From Acidobacteriota bacterium (GTDB lineage Bacteria; Acidobacteriota; Thermoanaerobaculia; Multivoradales; J023), in the NCBI GenBank assembly GCA_029263315.1, contig JAJCXR010000004.1:62001-126000 (forward strand): a stretch of 64,000 nucleotides of DNA. Reading direction: 5' to 3'. Shown here piece after piece: positions 42,583 through 51,808 of the stretch. The translations under genes and the position numbers were made by a program. The notes below the pieces were generated by a model. The model saw only the letters and a program-made list of their open reading frames with translations, was not told where the DNA came from and made no database searches. Each line of letters opens with the position of its first letter. The stretch's first letter is position 1.

Positions 42583-44922
42583 ATGCTGCCGAATCATCCT
42601 CCGAGCCTCCAGGGCCCACAGGCGTCCGCCATCGATGGCCTGGCGCGGTTCTTGGTGCGTCACCGATGGGCGGTGATCCTGCTGACCCTGCTGCTGGTCG
42701 GTTTTTTGGCCAGCGGTGTGCGTTTCCTCGGGTTTGCCGGCGACTATCAGGTCTTTTTCGCCGAAGATAATCCGGAGCTTCTGGCCTTCGAAGAGCTTCA
42801 GGCCACCTACAGCAAGAACGACAATGTGTTGTTTGTCGTCGCGCCGCGTCACGGGGACGTTTTTGATCGCCCGACTCTGGCGGCCCTCGAAGAGCTGACC
42901 GCCGCCGCCTGGAAGATTCCCTACAGCAGTCGCGTCGACTCCCTGACCAATTTTCAACACAGCGCCTCGGAAGAGGATGATTTGGTGGTCGCCGACTTGG
43001 TGGAGGGGGCCAACGACCTCAGCGACGCGGAGCTGGCGGAGGTGCGATCCGTCGCCCTGGCGGAACCCCGCTTGGTGCATCAGCTGGTCTCACCCGATGG
43101 GCGGACGGCCGGGGTGAACGTCACCATCCATTTGCAGTCGGAAACGCCGGAGCAACTCTTGGAGGTGGTGGCCCAGTGCCGCCAGTTGGCCGAGAGCCTG
43201 CGCAGCGGCCACGATGTCGAGGTCTACTTGAGCGGCGTCATCATGCTCAACAACGCCTTCATCGAAGCCACCGTCGGCGATATGACGACCCTGGTACCGC
43301 TCATGTATCTGGGTCTGCTGTTGCTCTTGTGGTTTTTCCTCCGGTCCTTCAGCGGCACCTTCGGAACCTTCTTGGTGATCGTTTTTTCGTCCCTCGGTGC
43401 CATGGGGGCGGCCGGTTGGTTGGGCATTGCCCTGACGCCGCCGGCGGCCAATGCACCGACTTTGATCACCACCTTGGCGGTGGCCGACAGCGTGCACATC
43501 CTGGTGGCCCTGTTGGCGGCCCTGAGGCGTGGTCTAGCCCGTCCAGAGGCGATTGCCGAAGCCCTGCGCCTGAGCTTCTTGCCGGTGGCCCTGACCAGCC
43601 TCACCACCGCCATCGGCTTCCTGTGCATGAACAGCAGCGAGGCGCCGCCGCTGCATGATCTCGGCAACATCACGGCCATGGGCGTGCTCCTGGCGTATCT
43701 GCTGTCGGTGCTCTTCCTGCCGGCGTTGATGGCGGTGCTGCCCCTGAGATCTCGCACCCAGACCGCCACCGCTGGGGACCACGTCGCTTTCCGCCGTCTG
43801 GCGGACTTGGTCATCACCCGACGTCGTCCTCTGCTGCTTGTCGGCAGCCTTCTGGTGATCGCCATGGCAGCCTGCATTCCGTTGAATGTGCTCAACGAGC
43901 AATTTGTGCAGTATTTCCACCCGCGCACTGAATTCCGGCAACATACCGATTACACCTTGGAGCATCTCACCGGCCTTTATCAGGTGGAGTACTCACTGCC
44001 GGCGGCGGACCTCGGCGGCGTCGCGGAGCCGGAGTATCTAGAGACCTTGGCGGCCTTCACCGACTGGTGGCGACGGCAGCCGGAGACGGTGCACGTCAAC
44101 AGTCTGAGCGACGTCATGAAGCGGCTCAACCGCAGCATGCACGGCGACGACGCGGCTTTCTACACGCTGCCGGAGGACCGTCGGTTAGCAGCCCAATACC
44201 TGTTGCTCTACGAGCTTTCCCTGTCCTTCGGGCTCGACTTGACCAACCAGATCGACCTCGACAAATCGGCCACTCGGCTGACCGTGACCTTGGGTGATCT
44301 CGACTCGGCACAGCTGATCGAGGTGGCCGATCGGGGTGAGGCTTGGTTACGGCAGAACGCCCCGGCCCACATGGCGTCGTTCGGCGTCGGCAGCTCGATC
44401 ATCTTCGCCCACATCGCCGAGCGCAATATTCGCAGCATGCTGCGCGGCACCGTTCTGGGCCTGGTGGCGATCTCGTTGTTGTTGATCGTCGCCCTGCGCA
44501 GCTGGCGTCTCGGCCTCTTGAGCCTGGTTCCCAACCTGGTCCCGGCGATTCTCGGTTTCGGCCTCTGGGGGCTTCTGGTGGGGCAAGTGGGTTTTGGCCT
44601 ATCGATCGTCATGGCCATGACGTTGGGCATCGTGGTGGACGACACGGTGCACTTCTTGAGCAAATACTTGCTGGCCCGGCGTCAGCTCGGCGCCAGCCCC
44701 GAAGAGGCGGTGCGGTACGCCTTCGACACCGTGGGCCGGGCCTTGGTGGTCACCTCCCTGGTGCTCATGGGGGGCTTCTTGGTGCTCGCCATGTCGAGCT
44801 TTGCGCAAAATTCGGACATGGGGCGAATGACCGCCCTGATCATTTTCCTGGCGCTGGTGGCCGACTTTTTTATTTTGCCGCCCCTGTTGCTTTGGCTCGA
44901 CCGCGCCGACTCGGTGCCTTGA
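42583..44922 (+). CDS. MMPL/RND-family transporter
   Basis: The protein has 779 residues with twelve membrane helices arranged as two repeats, each one helix, a large periplasmic loop and five helices (first helix WAVILLTLLLVGFLASGV; helices after about residue 235 and again after about 625). Motifs such as ADSVHILVALLAALRRG and DDTVHFLSKYLLARR, containing the proton-relay Asp of the RND/MMPL superfamily, are in both halves. Such proteins export lipids or hydrophobic compounds using the proton gradient. The ATG at 42583 is uncertain because no good ribosome-binding site is visible; an in-frame TTG lies seven codons upstream. It heads a three-gene set with a LolA-like carrier and an outer-membrane protein. 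Confidence 0.9.
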   Translation: MLPNHPPSLQGPQASAIDGLARFLVRHRWAVILLTLLLVGFLASGVRFLGFAGDYQVFFAEDNPELLAFEELQATYSKNDNVLFVVAPRHGDVFDRPTLAALEELTAAAWKIPYSSRVDSLTNFQHSASEEDDLVVADLVEGANDLSDAELAEVRSVALAEPRLVHQLVSPDGRTAGVNVTIHLQSETPEQLLEVVAQCRQLAESLRSGHDVEVYLSGVIMLNNAFIEATVGDMTTLVPLMYLGLLLLLWFFLRSFSGTFGTFLVIVFSSLGAMGAAGWLGIALTPPAANAPTLITTLAVADSVHILVALLAALRRGLARPEAIAEALRLSFLPVALTSLTTAIGFLCMNSSEAPPLHDLGNITAMGVLLAYLLSVLFLPALMAVLPLRSRTQTATAGDHVAFRRLADLVITRRRPLLLVGSLLVIAMAACIPLNVLNEQFVQYFHPRTEFRQHTDYTLEHLTGLYQVEYSLPAADLGGVAEPEYLETLAAFTDWWRRQPETVHVNSLSDVMKRLNRSMHGDDAAFYTLPEDRRLAAQYLLLYELSLSFGLDLTNQIDLDKSATRLTVTLGDLDSAQLIEVADRGEAWLRQNAPAHMASFGVGSSIIFAHIAERNIRSMLRGTVLGLVAISLLLIVALRSWRLGLLSLVPNLVPAILGFGLWGLLVGQVGFGLSIVMAMTLGIVVDDTVHFLSKYLLARRQLGASPEEAVRYAFDTVGRALVVTSLVLMGGFLVLAMSSFAQNSDMGRMTALIIFLALVADFFILPPLLLWLDRADSVP

Positions 44923-45014
44923 GCGACGGCAGCGCTTCGAGCGCTTTCCATCCCTCGATGCCGAGGGAATTCACTCTCGACCGCCGTTGTGGCGGCATCA
45001 CGACGAGGCCCTCC

Positions 45015-45887
45015 ATGTTGCAACGTCTTCGATCCTCGAGCTCCGATCCCAGAATTCAAAGGCGCCCACCGCAGGCCCATGCCATTTTGGGTTGGCTGCC
45101 GTGCATCTCTTGGTCGCTGCTGCTGTGCTTTCTCTTTTGGCTGCCGGTGGCCGAGGCGGAGGAGCCAGGGGCGGTAGAACGGGGTCTGCAGATCGCCCTC
45201 GAGGCGGAGCGCCGCGACGAAGGCTTCGGCGATCTCACCGCCCATCTGGAGATGGTCCTTCAGAGCAAGGGTGGTAAGGAGAGTCGACGAAGGATCCGTC
45301 TGCGGACCTTGGAGGTGCCCAGCGACGGCGACAAGACCTTGCTGGTCTTCGATGAGCCCAAGGATGTGCAAGGGACGGCGCTCCTGACCTTCAGCCACAT
45401 CGACGGTGACGACGACCAATGGTTGTACCTTCCCGCCTTGGAGCGGGTCAAGCGCATCTCGTCGAGCAACCGTTCGGGTCCCTTCATGGGTAGCGAATTC
45501 GCCTATGAAGATTTGTCGTCACAGGAAGTGGAGGAATACACCTACCGATACCTGCGCGACGAAGAGCTGGGCGACGTCGCCACCTTTGTCATCGAGCGCT
45601 TTCCACGGGACGCAAAATCCGGCTACACCAAGCAAGTGGTGTGGATCGATCAAGAGGCCTATCGGGCCTTGAAGATCGACTACTACGATCGCAAAGAGAC
45701 CCTCCTGAAGACCCTGGAGCAGTCCGACTTCCAGCAATTCCTCGATCGACATTGGCGGCCGGGGCGCATGCGCATGGTCAACCACCAGAACGGCAAAAGC
45801 ACCGATCTCCTGTGGACCGATTACGCCTTCAAGACCGGGCTCGAAGGGTCCGACTTCGATCGCAGCAGCCTGGCTCGTATCAAATGA
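45015..45887 (+). CDS. LolA-like outer membrane lipoprotein-sorting protein
   Basis: The protein has 290 residues from the ATG at 45015, with GAGG seven bases upstream. A Sec signal peptide (WSLLLCFLFWLPVAEAEEP) is followed by a LolA-like half-barrel region with DDDQWLYLPALERVKRI, SGPFMGSEFAYEDLS and YRYLRDEELG, the pattern of the LolA-like family that accompanies MMPL exporters. It should take a hydrophobic cargo across the periplasm. It lies 92 bp after the transporter, and its stop overlaps the next start as ATGA, which points to translational coupling. Confidence 0.88.
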   Translation: MLQRLRSSSSDPRIQRRPPQAHAILGWLPCISWSLLLCFLFWLPVAEAEEPGAVERGLQIALEAERRDEGFGDLTAHLEMVLQSKGGKESRRRIRLRTLEVPSDGDKTLLVFDEPKDVQGTALLTFSHIDGDDDQWLYLPALERVKRISSSNRSGPFMGSEFAYEDLSSQEVEEYTYRYLRDEELGDVATFVIERFPRDAKSGYTKQVVWIDQEAYRALKIDYYDRKETLLKTLEQSDFQQFLDRHWRPGRMRMVNHQNGKSTDLLWTDYAFKTGLEGSDFDRSSLARIK

Positions 45888-47077
45888 CGCGACGCCGCGG
45901 ACTGGCCAGGGCCTGCGCCGTCGGCCTTATCTGGGCCGGTGTGCTGGCCCCGGGTCCGGTTTCGGCGTTGGAGTTGTCGGGTTTCCTGGCCCTCGAAACA
46001 CGCCTTTTCATCGAAGGTGAAGGGGATGCGGGGCAAGCCACTGAGAATCTCTCGTTGTCCTTCGAGCCGGAGATCTACCACGCTTGGGACGACCATCGAC
46101 AGAGCGTCCAGGTGACTCTATTCGGCCGTGTGGACAGCAGCGATTCCCGACGCACCCATGCCGATGTGCGCGAGCTCTACTGGCAATATGCGGCCTCCTC
46201 TTGGGAGGTTTCCGTCGGCTGGAAGAAGATCTTCTGGGGAGTGACGGAGTCGGTGCACATCGTCGATGTCATCAACCAGACCGACTTCGTCGAAGATCCG
46301 GACGCCGAGGAGAAGCTCGGCCAAGCCATGGTCCAACTGTCCCTCGTCCGCCCGTGGGGTATCTGGGATTTCTTTGTCTTGCCCGGTTTCCGCCGTCGCA
46401 CGTTCGCCGGTCCCGACGGTCGTATACGGACCCTTCCGGTGGTGGATCCGGAGCTGACGGAATTCCAGTCCTCCAAAGGCGAAGATCATGTGGACTGGGC
46501 GGTGCGCTGGTCCCACAGCGTGGGCATCTTCGATTTCGGCCTGCATCACTTCAATGGTACCCGTCGCGACCCCTTCCTCGAGCTCACCCGCAATGCCGAG
46601 GGGGATGAGGTCTTCAAACCCATCTACGGACAGGTTCAGCAATTCGGGCTCGACCTACAAGCCACCACCGGACCCTGGTTGTTGAAGCTGGAAGCCGTCG
46701 ACGTGGACGGTGGCCGCGAGCCCTATCGCCGCATTCTCTCGGGCTTCGAACGGACCTTCTTCGACCTGGCGGGCAAGGGGCTCGACTTGGGAGTCCTGGC
46801 GGAATACTCCAACGATGATCGGCGGGCCCGGCCCAACACCGTCTTCCTGGGCACCCGCTTGACCTTCAACGACGCCCAGAGCACCGATCTGTTGGCCGGC
46901 GCCATCGTCAGCCAAGAGCAAGGCGCGGTGTGGTCCATCGAAGGTAGCCGCCGCCTGGGGGACTCCTGGAAGCTCAACCTGAGGGCCCGAGCCTTTGTCG
47001 ACATCCCGCCCGAAAGCCTGATCAGCGGTTTCCTCAACGACGACTATGTCGAGATCGAGCTGGTCAAGTTTTTCTGA
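45884..47077 (+). CDS. Outer-membrane beta-barrel protein, DUF1302-like
   Basis: The protein has 397 residues with a signal peptide (CAVGLIWAGVLAPGPVSA) and a mature part of alternating beta-strand pattern (SGFLALETRLFIEG, WEVSVGWKKIFWGVTESVHIVDVINQTDF). It ends in a phenylalanine (VKFF), the outer-membrane insertion signature. Genes of this sort follow MMPL and LolA-like genes in many Proteobacteria, where the three make an inner membrane-periplasm-outer membrane export line. The start overlaps the LolA-like stop by four bases (ATGA). Confidence 0.8.
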   Translation: MTRRRGLARACAVGLIWAGVLAPGPVSALELSGFLALETRLFIEGEGDAGQATENLSLSFEPEIYHAWDDHRQSVQVTLFGRVDSSDSRRTHADVRELYWQYAASSWEVSVGWKKIFWGVTESVHIVDVINQTDFVEDPDAEEKLGQAMVQLSLVRPWGIWDFFVLPGFRRRTFAGPDGRIRTLPVVDPELTEFQSSKGEDHVDWAVRWSHSVGIFDFGLHHFNGTRRDPFLELTRNAEGDEVFKPIYGQVQQFGLDLQATTGPWLLKLEAVDVDGGREPYRRILSGFERTFFDLAGKGLDLGVLAEYSNDDRRARPNTVFLGTRLTFNDAQSTDLLAGAIVSQEQGAVWSIEGSRRLGDSWKLNLRARAFVDIPPESLISGFLNDDYVEIELVKFF

Positions 47078-47092
47078 GGCCTCCTGGTCGGC

Positions 47093-48481
47093 CTAGAAAC
47101 TGACCGACAGGCTGACGATCGTCCGACTGCCGTCCGACATGTCTTGGGTGAAGGGATCTAGCCTGAAACCGTTGCTGAAGTCGGGCACGAAGCTGAAGTC
47201 TTCACCTTTGACGATGTGATGCTCCGCCTTGAGGACCAGGTTGGGGCTGAAGAGGTAGTTGACCGCCACGGCCACATCCTGCTCCAGCGAGACATCGAAA
47301 CCATGGGTGAAGATGGAGGCGTGTAGCGAGCTATCCGAGACTTCGTATTGGGCGTAGACGCGGAAGCGCTCGGTGAAATGGTAGCCCATGTGAATGTAAT
47401 AGTTGTCGATGTTGGAGAAAAAGTCGGTAGCGCTCAAGACGGGTGAGACTTCCGGGTCGGCGCTGAACTGACGCCACTCGGCCCGCAGCACAAACTTCTC
47501 GAAGGCGGCCTCGATGGAGGCATACCAATCGAGGAAACTGGTGGTGGAGCCGGGCAAGCGAATCACCCCTTCCGCACCGCCGGTGCGATCGCGCCAGTGG
47601 ATACCGTAGCCGAGGCGCAAGCTGGGGATGGGGGTGTTGAGCCATAGCTGGGTACCGAAACCTTCGTCCTTGGCGATCGTCGCATTGGACTCGCCCAGTG
47701 GGGTGAGCTCGAAGGTTTCCCAGTTGCCGATGAAGAAGTCGGACTCCAAAGACCAATCGGACTCCGGCCAGAAGGTGTGGGAGAGCACGACGCCGTCGAC
47801 GGTCTCGTTGGTGAAGGTGCCTTCACGATAGAAGAGGAAGGGCGGGCGATAGAAAGGCAGAATGGTGCCCACATCGCGGATCTCGTTGAAAATCCCCAGG
47901 GGGATCTGGACTCGGCCCACCTTGACAGAGGTGTGGTCGGCCAAGCGCCGCTCGTAGAACGCCCAGTCGAGCTCGACTTCGTCTTCGAGATTTCCGATCG
48001 GGCTATCGCCTAAAGCTCGGCTGCTGAATTGCACCACCATGATGTCTCGAGAGGTGATCTCGTAGCGAAACTGTAAGGCGATGTTCCAGTATTCGAAGGT
48101 CCCGTCTTCCGGAATGCCCAGGGCGACTTCGTTGAAGGTGGGGCCCGGGTCCTGGCCGTTGAAGGGAATGCGGTCGCCGACAAAATCAGCGGTGGCAAAG
48201 GCCTGGGTCAAGAAACCATGGATTTGAAGCTTCGACAGGTTACCGAGATTTCTCGACGGCAAGGGAGCCGGCGATGGATCCGCAGCTTGAACGGCTCCGT
48301 CGTCGCCACCCGAGTGACCGGCCGAAGCTTCATCTGAGGGAGCTTCGGAGGTGGTGTCGCTTGCGGCAGCGGAATCCATGTCGTCGCTCACCTCGTCTGC
48401 AAGGGCGCTGGCGAGACCGCTGGAGGCCAGAAAAACTGAAATCAGTACCGCAGCGATAGGGGCTCGTAGAAGGCTGGCCAT
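47093..48481 (-). CDS. Porin-like outer-membrane protein
   Basis: The protein has 462 residues from the ATG at 48481, chosen for its AGGAG at good spacing and the signal peptide it begins (LLRAPIAAVLISVFLASSGLASA). After an acidic, Ser/Ala-rich linker (about 30-70), the mature part is beta-strand-rich with many aromatic girdle residues and ends SLSVSF, a C-terminal Phe typical of outer-membrane barrels. It is probably a passive channel; its substrate is not readable. It is convergent with the DUF1302-like gene (15 bp apart) and lies downstream of the LolA-like gene at 48880 on the same strand, separated by a terminator. Confidence 0.75.
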   Translation of the reverse strand: MASLLRAPIAAVLISVFLASSGLASALADEVSDDMDSAAASDTTSEAPSDEASAGHSGGDDGAVQAADPSPAPLPSRNLGNLSKLQIHGFLTQAFATADFVGDRIPFNGQDPGPTFNEVALGIPEDGTFEYWNIALQFRYEITSRDIMVVQFSSRALGDSPIGNLEDEVELDWAFYERRLADHTSVKVGRVQIPLGIFNEIRDVGTILPFYRPPFLFYREGTFTNETVDGVVLSHTFWPESDWSLESDFFIGNWETFELTPLGESNATIAKDEGFGTQLWLNTPIPSLRLGYGIHWRDRTGGAEGVIRLPGSTTSFLDWYASIEAAFEKFVLRAEWRQFSADPEVSPVLSATDFFSNIDNYYIHMGYHFTERFRVYAQYEVSDSSLHASIFTHGFDVSLEQDVAVAVNYLFSPNLVLKAEHHIVKGEDFSFVPDFSNGFRLDPFTQDMSDGSRTIVSLSVSF

Positions 48482-48825
48482 AGGAAGGCTCCTTTGCCGA
48501 GAAAATTCATCCCGATTCAGAGATCGACTGTCGTTTATCGAAGCACCAAATTGCTTCGATCGGAGATCAAGAAAACCCATAGGAGATAGGCTAACAAGAG
48601 AAGCCCGACGATAGAGAAAATCCGATAACTCAGAGGTCGGGCCGCGACGAAGGCAGCGGTTGAAAAGAACGCATCGCCTGTTCCATGGGTGATGGTACAG
48701 AGCCCGCGAGCCTTGGTCGCCCAGGCCCGAACATGACACCAAGATCAATGAGACTCCGATCAGTCTAAAGCTGAGCACAGCTCCCGTCAACCCTGCGCCG
48801 GAAAGTGCTGCAGGGTGTTAGAGGA
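48482..48825. other. Intergenic stretch upstream of the porin-like gene
   Basis: About 340 bp between the porin-like start and the terminator at 48826. It must contain the porin promoter, probably in the part just upstream of 48481. No gene, repeat or RNA is seen in the remainder. Confidence 0.5.
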
Positions 48826-48870
48826 GAAGAAAAAACCTACCGGTTGGACGTTTTTTGTGTCCCAACCGGA
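48826..48870 (-). terminator. Intrinsic terminator after the LolA-like/PQQ pair
   Basis: On the minus strand a stem of CCGGTTGGGAC with GTCCAACCGG (one-base bulge, A-rich loop) is followed shortly by a T-run. It begins about ten bases after the stop of the gene at 48880. Confidence 0.8.
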
Positions 48871-48879
48871 GGCTCTGTA

Positions 48880-50202
48880 TCAATTGCCGCTGGTACCGCC
48901 GTCGGCGCGGCGGTAATCAAAGCTGGCTGTTTCGAGCCAGTGCTCGCCATCGGGGGATTGTTCCCAAACCATGGTGAAGTGATTTTTTCCCACCGGGTTC
49001 AAGGTTTGGCGCTCGAACATCACGGGACCGCCAAGGCCCCATGCGGTGCCGCTTTCGACGTTGCTGGCGACAAAGGCACCGTCCTGCTGCTGCGCTGCAC
49101 CAACAAAAATATTGGGGTGGTGGGTCAGGTCATCGATGTGAACGATCTTGAGCTGATCGGTGAAGCGATCATGGGTATAGGTTCTGTGGACCTGCCGCGG
49201 TCGCCCGGCGAAGAGGAAGTGAAGCTTCTCGCGCAGGATGGTGCCGTCGAAATCCGCCTCGATGGTGGCCATGCCCGGGCTTTCGAACCAGGGCAGGTTG
49301 GGCATCGGCCGCGTCTTGGAAATGACCTGCCAGGTGCCGACGAGGTTTTCGAGATCGACGAGCAGGGGCGGCCGCGGAAAGGAAAAGCTGTCGGCCGGAA
49401 TCTCGATGTTGAGAACGGCGTCATCGACGCTCATCTCGGCAAATAGGTTGCCCCGCTCGATCTCCAGATGGAAGGGCAGTAGCACGCCGTCGACCTGCCG
49501 ATAGTCGTCGAAGAAGGTGCGGCTTTCGACCTCACGGCCCACCCAGGCAGCGCGGGCGATACGCGCCACGGGGAGGGAGGTTGCGGCGTCGAAGTGCCAG
49601 GTTTCGACGCTTCCGTTGGCCAGGCCGATCTCGACCGCCCTGGTGTCGATTCCCTCGAGGTCTGCGTTGCCCAAGGAGGTGAGACGATGGCCCCGTTCGG
49701 CGGCGTCGAGAAAGGGCCAGCCGGCGAATTCGGCGTCGGCCTCGAAGCCGCGGGCGTATGGGATCGCCGGTGCTGTCGGCCAGGTGACCCCCGCAAACAG
49801 GGGTAGTTGGTTGTGCCACCAGGCCTTGGAGCCGTCGAAGGCGACGATCACTTGCATGTCGGCTTCATAGTGCTCAAAGCGATAGAGGTTGGGGCGTTGT
49901 CGCAGGATGCGGAAGGGATAGGTCGTGCTGAAGGTGCTGTAGTCGCCCCGCAGCTCCATGGAATCGATGGCTTGCCAGCGTTCGGCACCGCCGAGGGCGA
50001 CGATCGCTTGGGCGATGACGGTCTCGGCGGCGACGGTCTCGGGGAGGACAGTCTCGGGGATGACGCTCTCGGCTCCGTCGGGAGCTCGGGTTATTCCCCC
50101 ATCCGCCGCCAAGGGTCCCGGCAGGGCGAGGCAGGTCAGCGCCATAAAAAGGAGGCTCGAGATCGGCCAACGGTGGGATTGGCGGGGGGGCGTCCAGCTC
50201 AT
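48880..50202 (-). CDS. Secreted LolA-like protein with extra C-terminal domain
   Basis: The protein has 440 residues with an N-terminal signal peptide (SSLLFMALTCLALPGPLAA) and then an ETV-rich segment encoded by a 15-bp tandem repeat. The middle (about 60-280) reads like the LolA/LolB half-barrel fold: IVALGGAERWQAIDSMELRGDY and a later DDYRQVDGVLLPFHLEI. The last 150 residues (GTWQVISKTRPMPN...) look like a lipocalin-type DUF1579 domain. Its start overlaps the stop of the PQQ-propeller gene by four bases (ATGA), so the two are co-translated. The cargo and partner are unknown. Confidence 0.7.
   Translation of the reverse strand: MSWTPPRQSHRWPISSLLFMALTCLALPGPLAADGGITRAPDGAESVIPETVLPETVAAETVIAQAIVALGGAERWQAIDSMELRGDYSTFSTTYPFRILRQRPNLYRFEHYEADMQVIVAFDGSKAWWHNQLPLFAGVTWPTAPAIPYARGFEADAEFAGWPFLDAAERGHRLTSLGNADLEGIDTRAVEIGLANGSVETWHFDAATSLPVARIARAAWVGREVESRTFFDDYRQVDGVLLPFHLEIERGNLFAEMSVDDAVLNIEIPADSFSFPRPPLLVDLENLVGTWQVISKTRPMPNLPWFESPGMATIEADFDGTILREKLHFLFAGRPRQVHRTYTHDRFTDQLKIVHIDDLTHHPNIFVGAAQQQDGAFVASNVESGTAWGLGGPVMFERQTLNPVGKNHFTMVWEQSPDGEHWLETASFDYRRADGGTSGN
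50014..50073. repeat. 15-bp tandem repeat, four units, in the LolA-like gene
   Basis: Four 15-bp units with the shared core GTCTCGG or CTCTCGG encode the segment ESVIPETVLPETVAAETVI. The repeat keeps the reading frame and lies in the spacer after the signal peptide. Confidence 0.85.
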
Positions 50203-51548
50203 CGGCGGCTCCCTTCGGCGTCGGAGCTCTCACCCGCCGCCCGGGGACGCAGGTCGAGGGCTATCAAGTGTTCGTGGTTGCGGGCATAGAGAATGCCCTC
50301 CGCAAGGGCCGGTGGCGTCCAGCAGCGACCGCTCAAAGCCTGCATCTCACCGCTGGCCTCGAAGCCCTGCTCGCTGGCTTCGGCGATCACCACCTTGCCC
50401 TTGTCGGTGAGCACGATCAGCAGGCCGTCGGCGTGGATCACATTGCCCTTGCCCAAACCCCGCTGCGCCCACATCAGCTGGCCGTCCGCGGCCCGCAGGC
50501 AACGCAGGGTGGCGTTGTCGAATCCATAGATGTAATCGCCCACCCGGACCGACGAGTTCCAGGCATTTTTCAAGCGGCCGGAGCGCCAGATCTCCTGTAC
50601 ACCGCCCTGGGGCCGAACTTGCAGCATCAAAGCGCCGGCGTCGTTCTCGGCCGAGACGAGCAGGCGGTTGGGGGGCACGAACAGGGGCTGAGAGGTGGTC
50701 CAGGCCCAATCATGGCGCCATAGCAGCTCGCCTTCGGGGGAGAGGGCGACGACCTCCTTGCCCGGCAGAGCGATGATCTGCCGCCGACCGTCGATTTCCA
50801 CCAGGACAGGTGAAGAATATCCGATCTCGGTGTCGAGGGCGGTCCAGCGCCGGTCGCCGGTTTGCTTGTCGAGGGCGGCGAAGGAGCGGCCGTTGCGAGC
50901 CCCGGTTTCCACCACCAACAGATCGTCGACCAACAAAGGTGAGCCGGCATAGCCGTAGACCGGCAGCTGGGGTCCCGGTGGCGTGGCACCCACCGGTGTC
51001 AGGGTTTGGGGCTGGGTGATTGGAAAAGCCTGCTGCAAGTCCACTTGCCAGACGATCGAGCCATCCTCGGCGCTGGCCGCCAGTAAACGCCCCCGGGAGC
51101 CCAGGGCGTATACGATCGAGCCGTCCACCGTCGGTGTGGAGCGGGGGCCATTGCCAAAAAATTCTTCGAACTTGGGGCCCAGCGGCCGGCGCCAGATCTC
51201 TTCACCGGAGGTGGTGTCGAAGGCCACCAGGATCTCTTGGTCGGCATCACTGAACGAGGTGAAGAGCCGACCGTCGGCGATGGACAGGCTGGAAAATCCT
51301 TCGCCCAAGGGCCGTTTCCAGTGCACCTTTGGACCCTCGGCAGGCCAACTGCGGGCCAAGCCGGTGTCGGTGGCATAGCCGGAGCGCCAAGCCCCTCGGA
51401 ACTGGTGCCAGCTGGCCGAAGCTTTGTCTAGGGTCATGGAATGAGGCTGGGGGACCGTTTCTTCGGCCCCGAGGCATGGGGCGAGCAGCAGGGCAGCGAG
51501 CCCCAGGACCGTCAGCGGTGCCGGGATGTTGTACCGAAATGGAGTCAT
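50199..51548 (-). CDS. PQQ-type beta-propeller repeat protein, secreted
   Basis: The protein has 449 residues from the ATG at 51548, with GAGGA nine to ten bases upstream. The signal peptide is IPAPLTVLGLAALLLAPCLGA. The mature protein is made of about seven WD40/PQQ-like blades such as ILVAFDTTSGEEIWRRPLG, LLAASAEDGSIVWQVDL and SFAALDKQTGDRRW, the family of BamB-like propellers. No PQQ-binding enzyme residues are evident, so it is probably a scaffold or binding protein in the periplasm rather than a dehydrogenase. Its stop overlaps the next gene's start by four bases. Confidence 0.85.
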   Translation of the reverse strand: MTPFRYNIPAPLTVLGLAALLLAPCLGAEETVPQPHSMTLDKASASWHQFRGAWRSGYATDTGLARSWPAEGPKVHWKRPLGEGFSSLSIADGRLFTSFSDADQEILVAFDTTSGEEIWRRPLGPKFEEFFGNGPRSTPTVDGSIVYALGSRGRLLAASAEDGSIVWQVDLQQAFPITQPQTLTPVGATPPGPQLPVYGYAGSPLLVDDLLVVETGARNGRSFAALDKQTGDRRWTALDTEIGYSSPVLVEIDGRRQIIALPGKEVVALSPEGELLWRHDWAWTTSQPLFVPPNRLLVSAENDAGALMLQVRPQGGVQEIWRSGRLKNAWNSSVRVGDYIYGFDNATLRCLRAADGQLMWAQRGLGKGNVIHADGLLIVLTDKGKVVIAEASEQGFEASGEMQALSGRCWTPPALAEGILYARNHEHLIALDLRPRAAGESSDAEGSRR

Positions 51549-51808
51549 GTATCGAGTCCTCTCTCTGAGCTTCAAAGTTCCGACAAAAGGTAGCTTGAGC
51601 GGAATAGGTGGCTTGACGGCAAAAGGTAATCTGAATCGCAAGGGGCATGGCGGAGAATGGCGGTGAAAGCGGATGGGTCGAGGGTTGAGAGGTCTCGCTG
51701 GGCGGCCGTGGCAACCGCCTTCCGTTTCAACGTCGGGAGGGGATTTGGCAAATCCCCCGTCAAGCCACTGGGTATACTACCGACTCCCGCCCAAGGAGAT
51801 CTGCGCTG
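51549..51808. other. Divergent region between the propeller gene and cytochrome P450-1
   Basis: 260 bp, no gene seen. It must contain promoters of the two divergent genes. The sequence CGTGGCAACCGCC and nearby GC-rich stretches show no clear operator. Confidence 0.4.
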
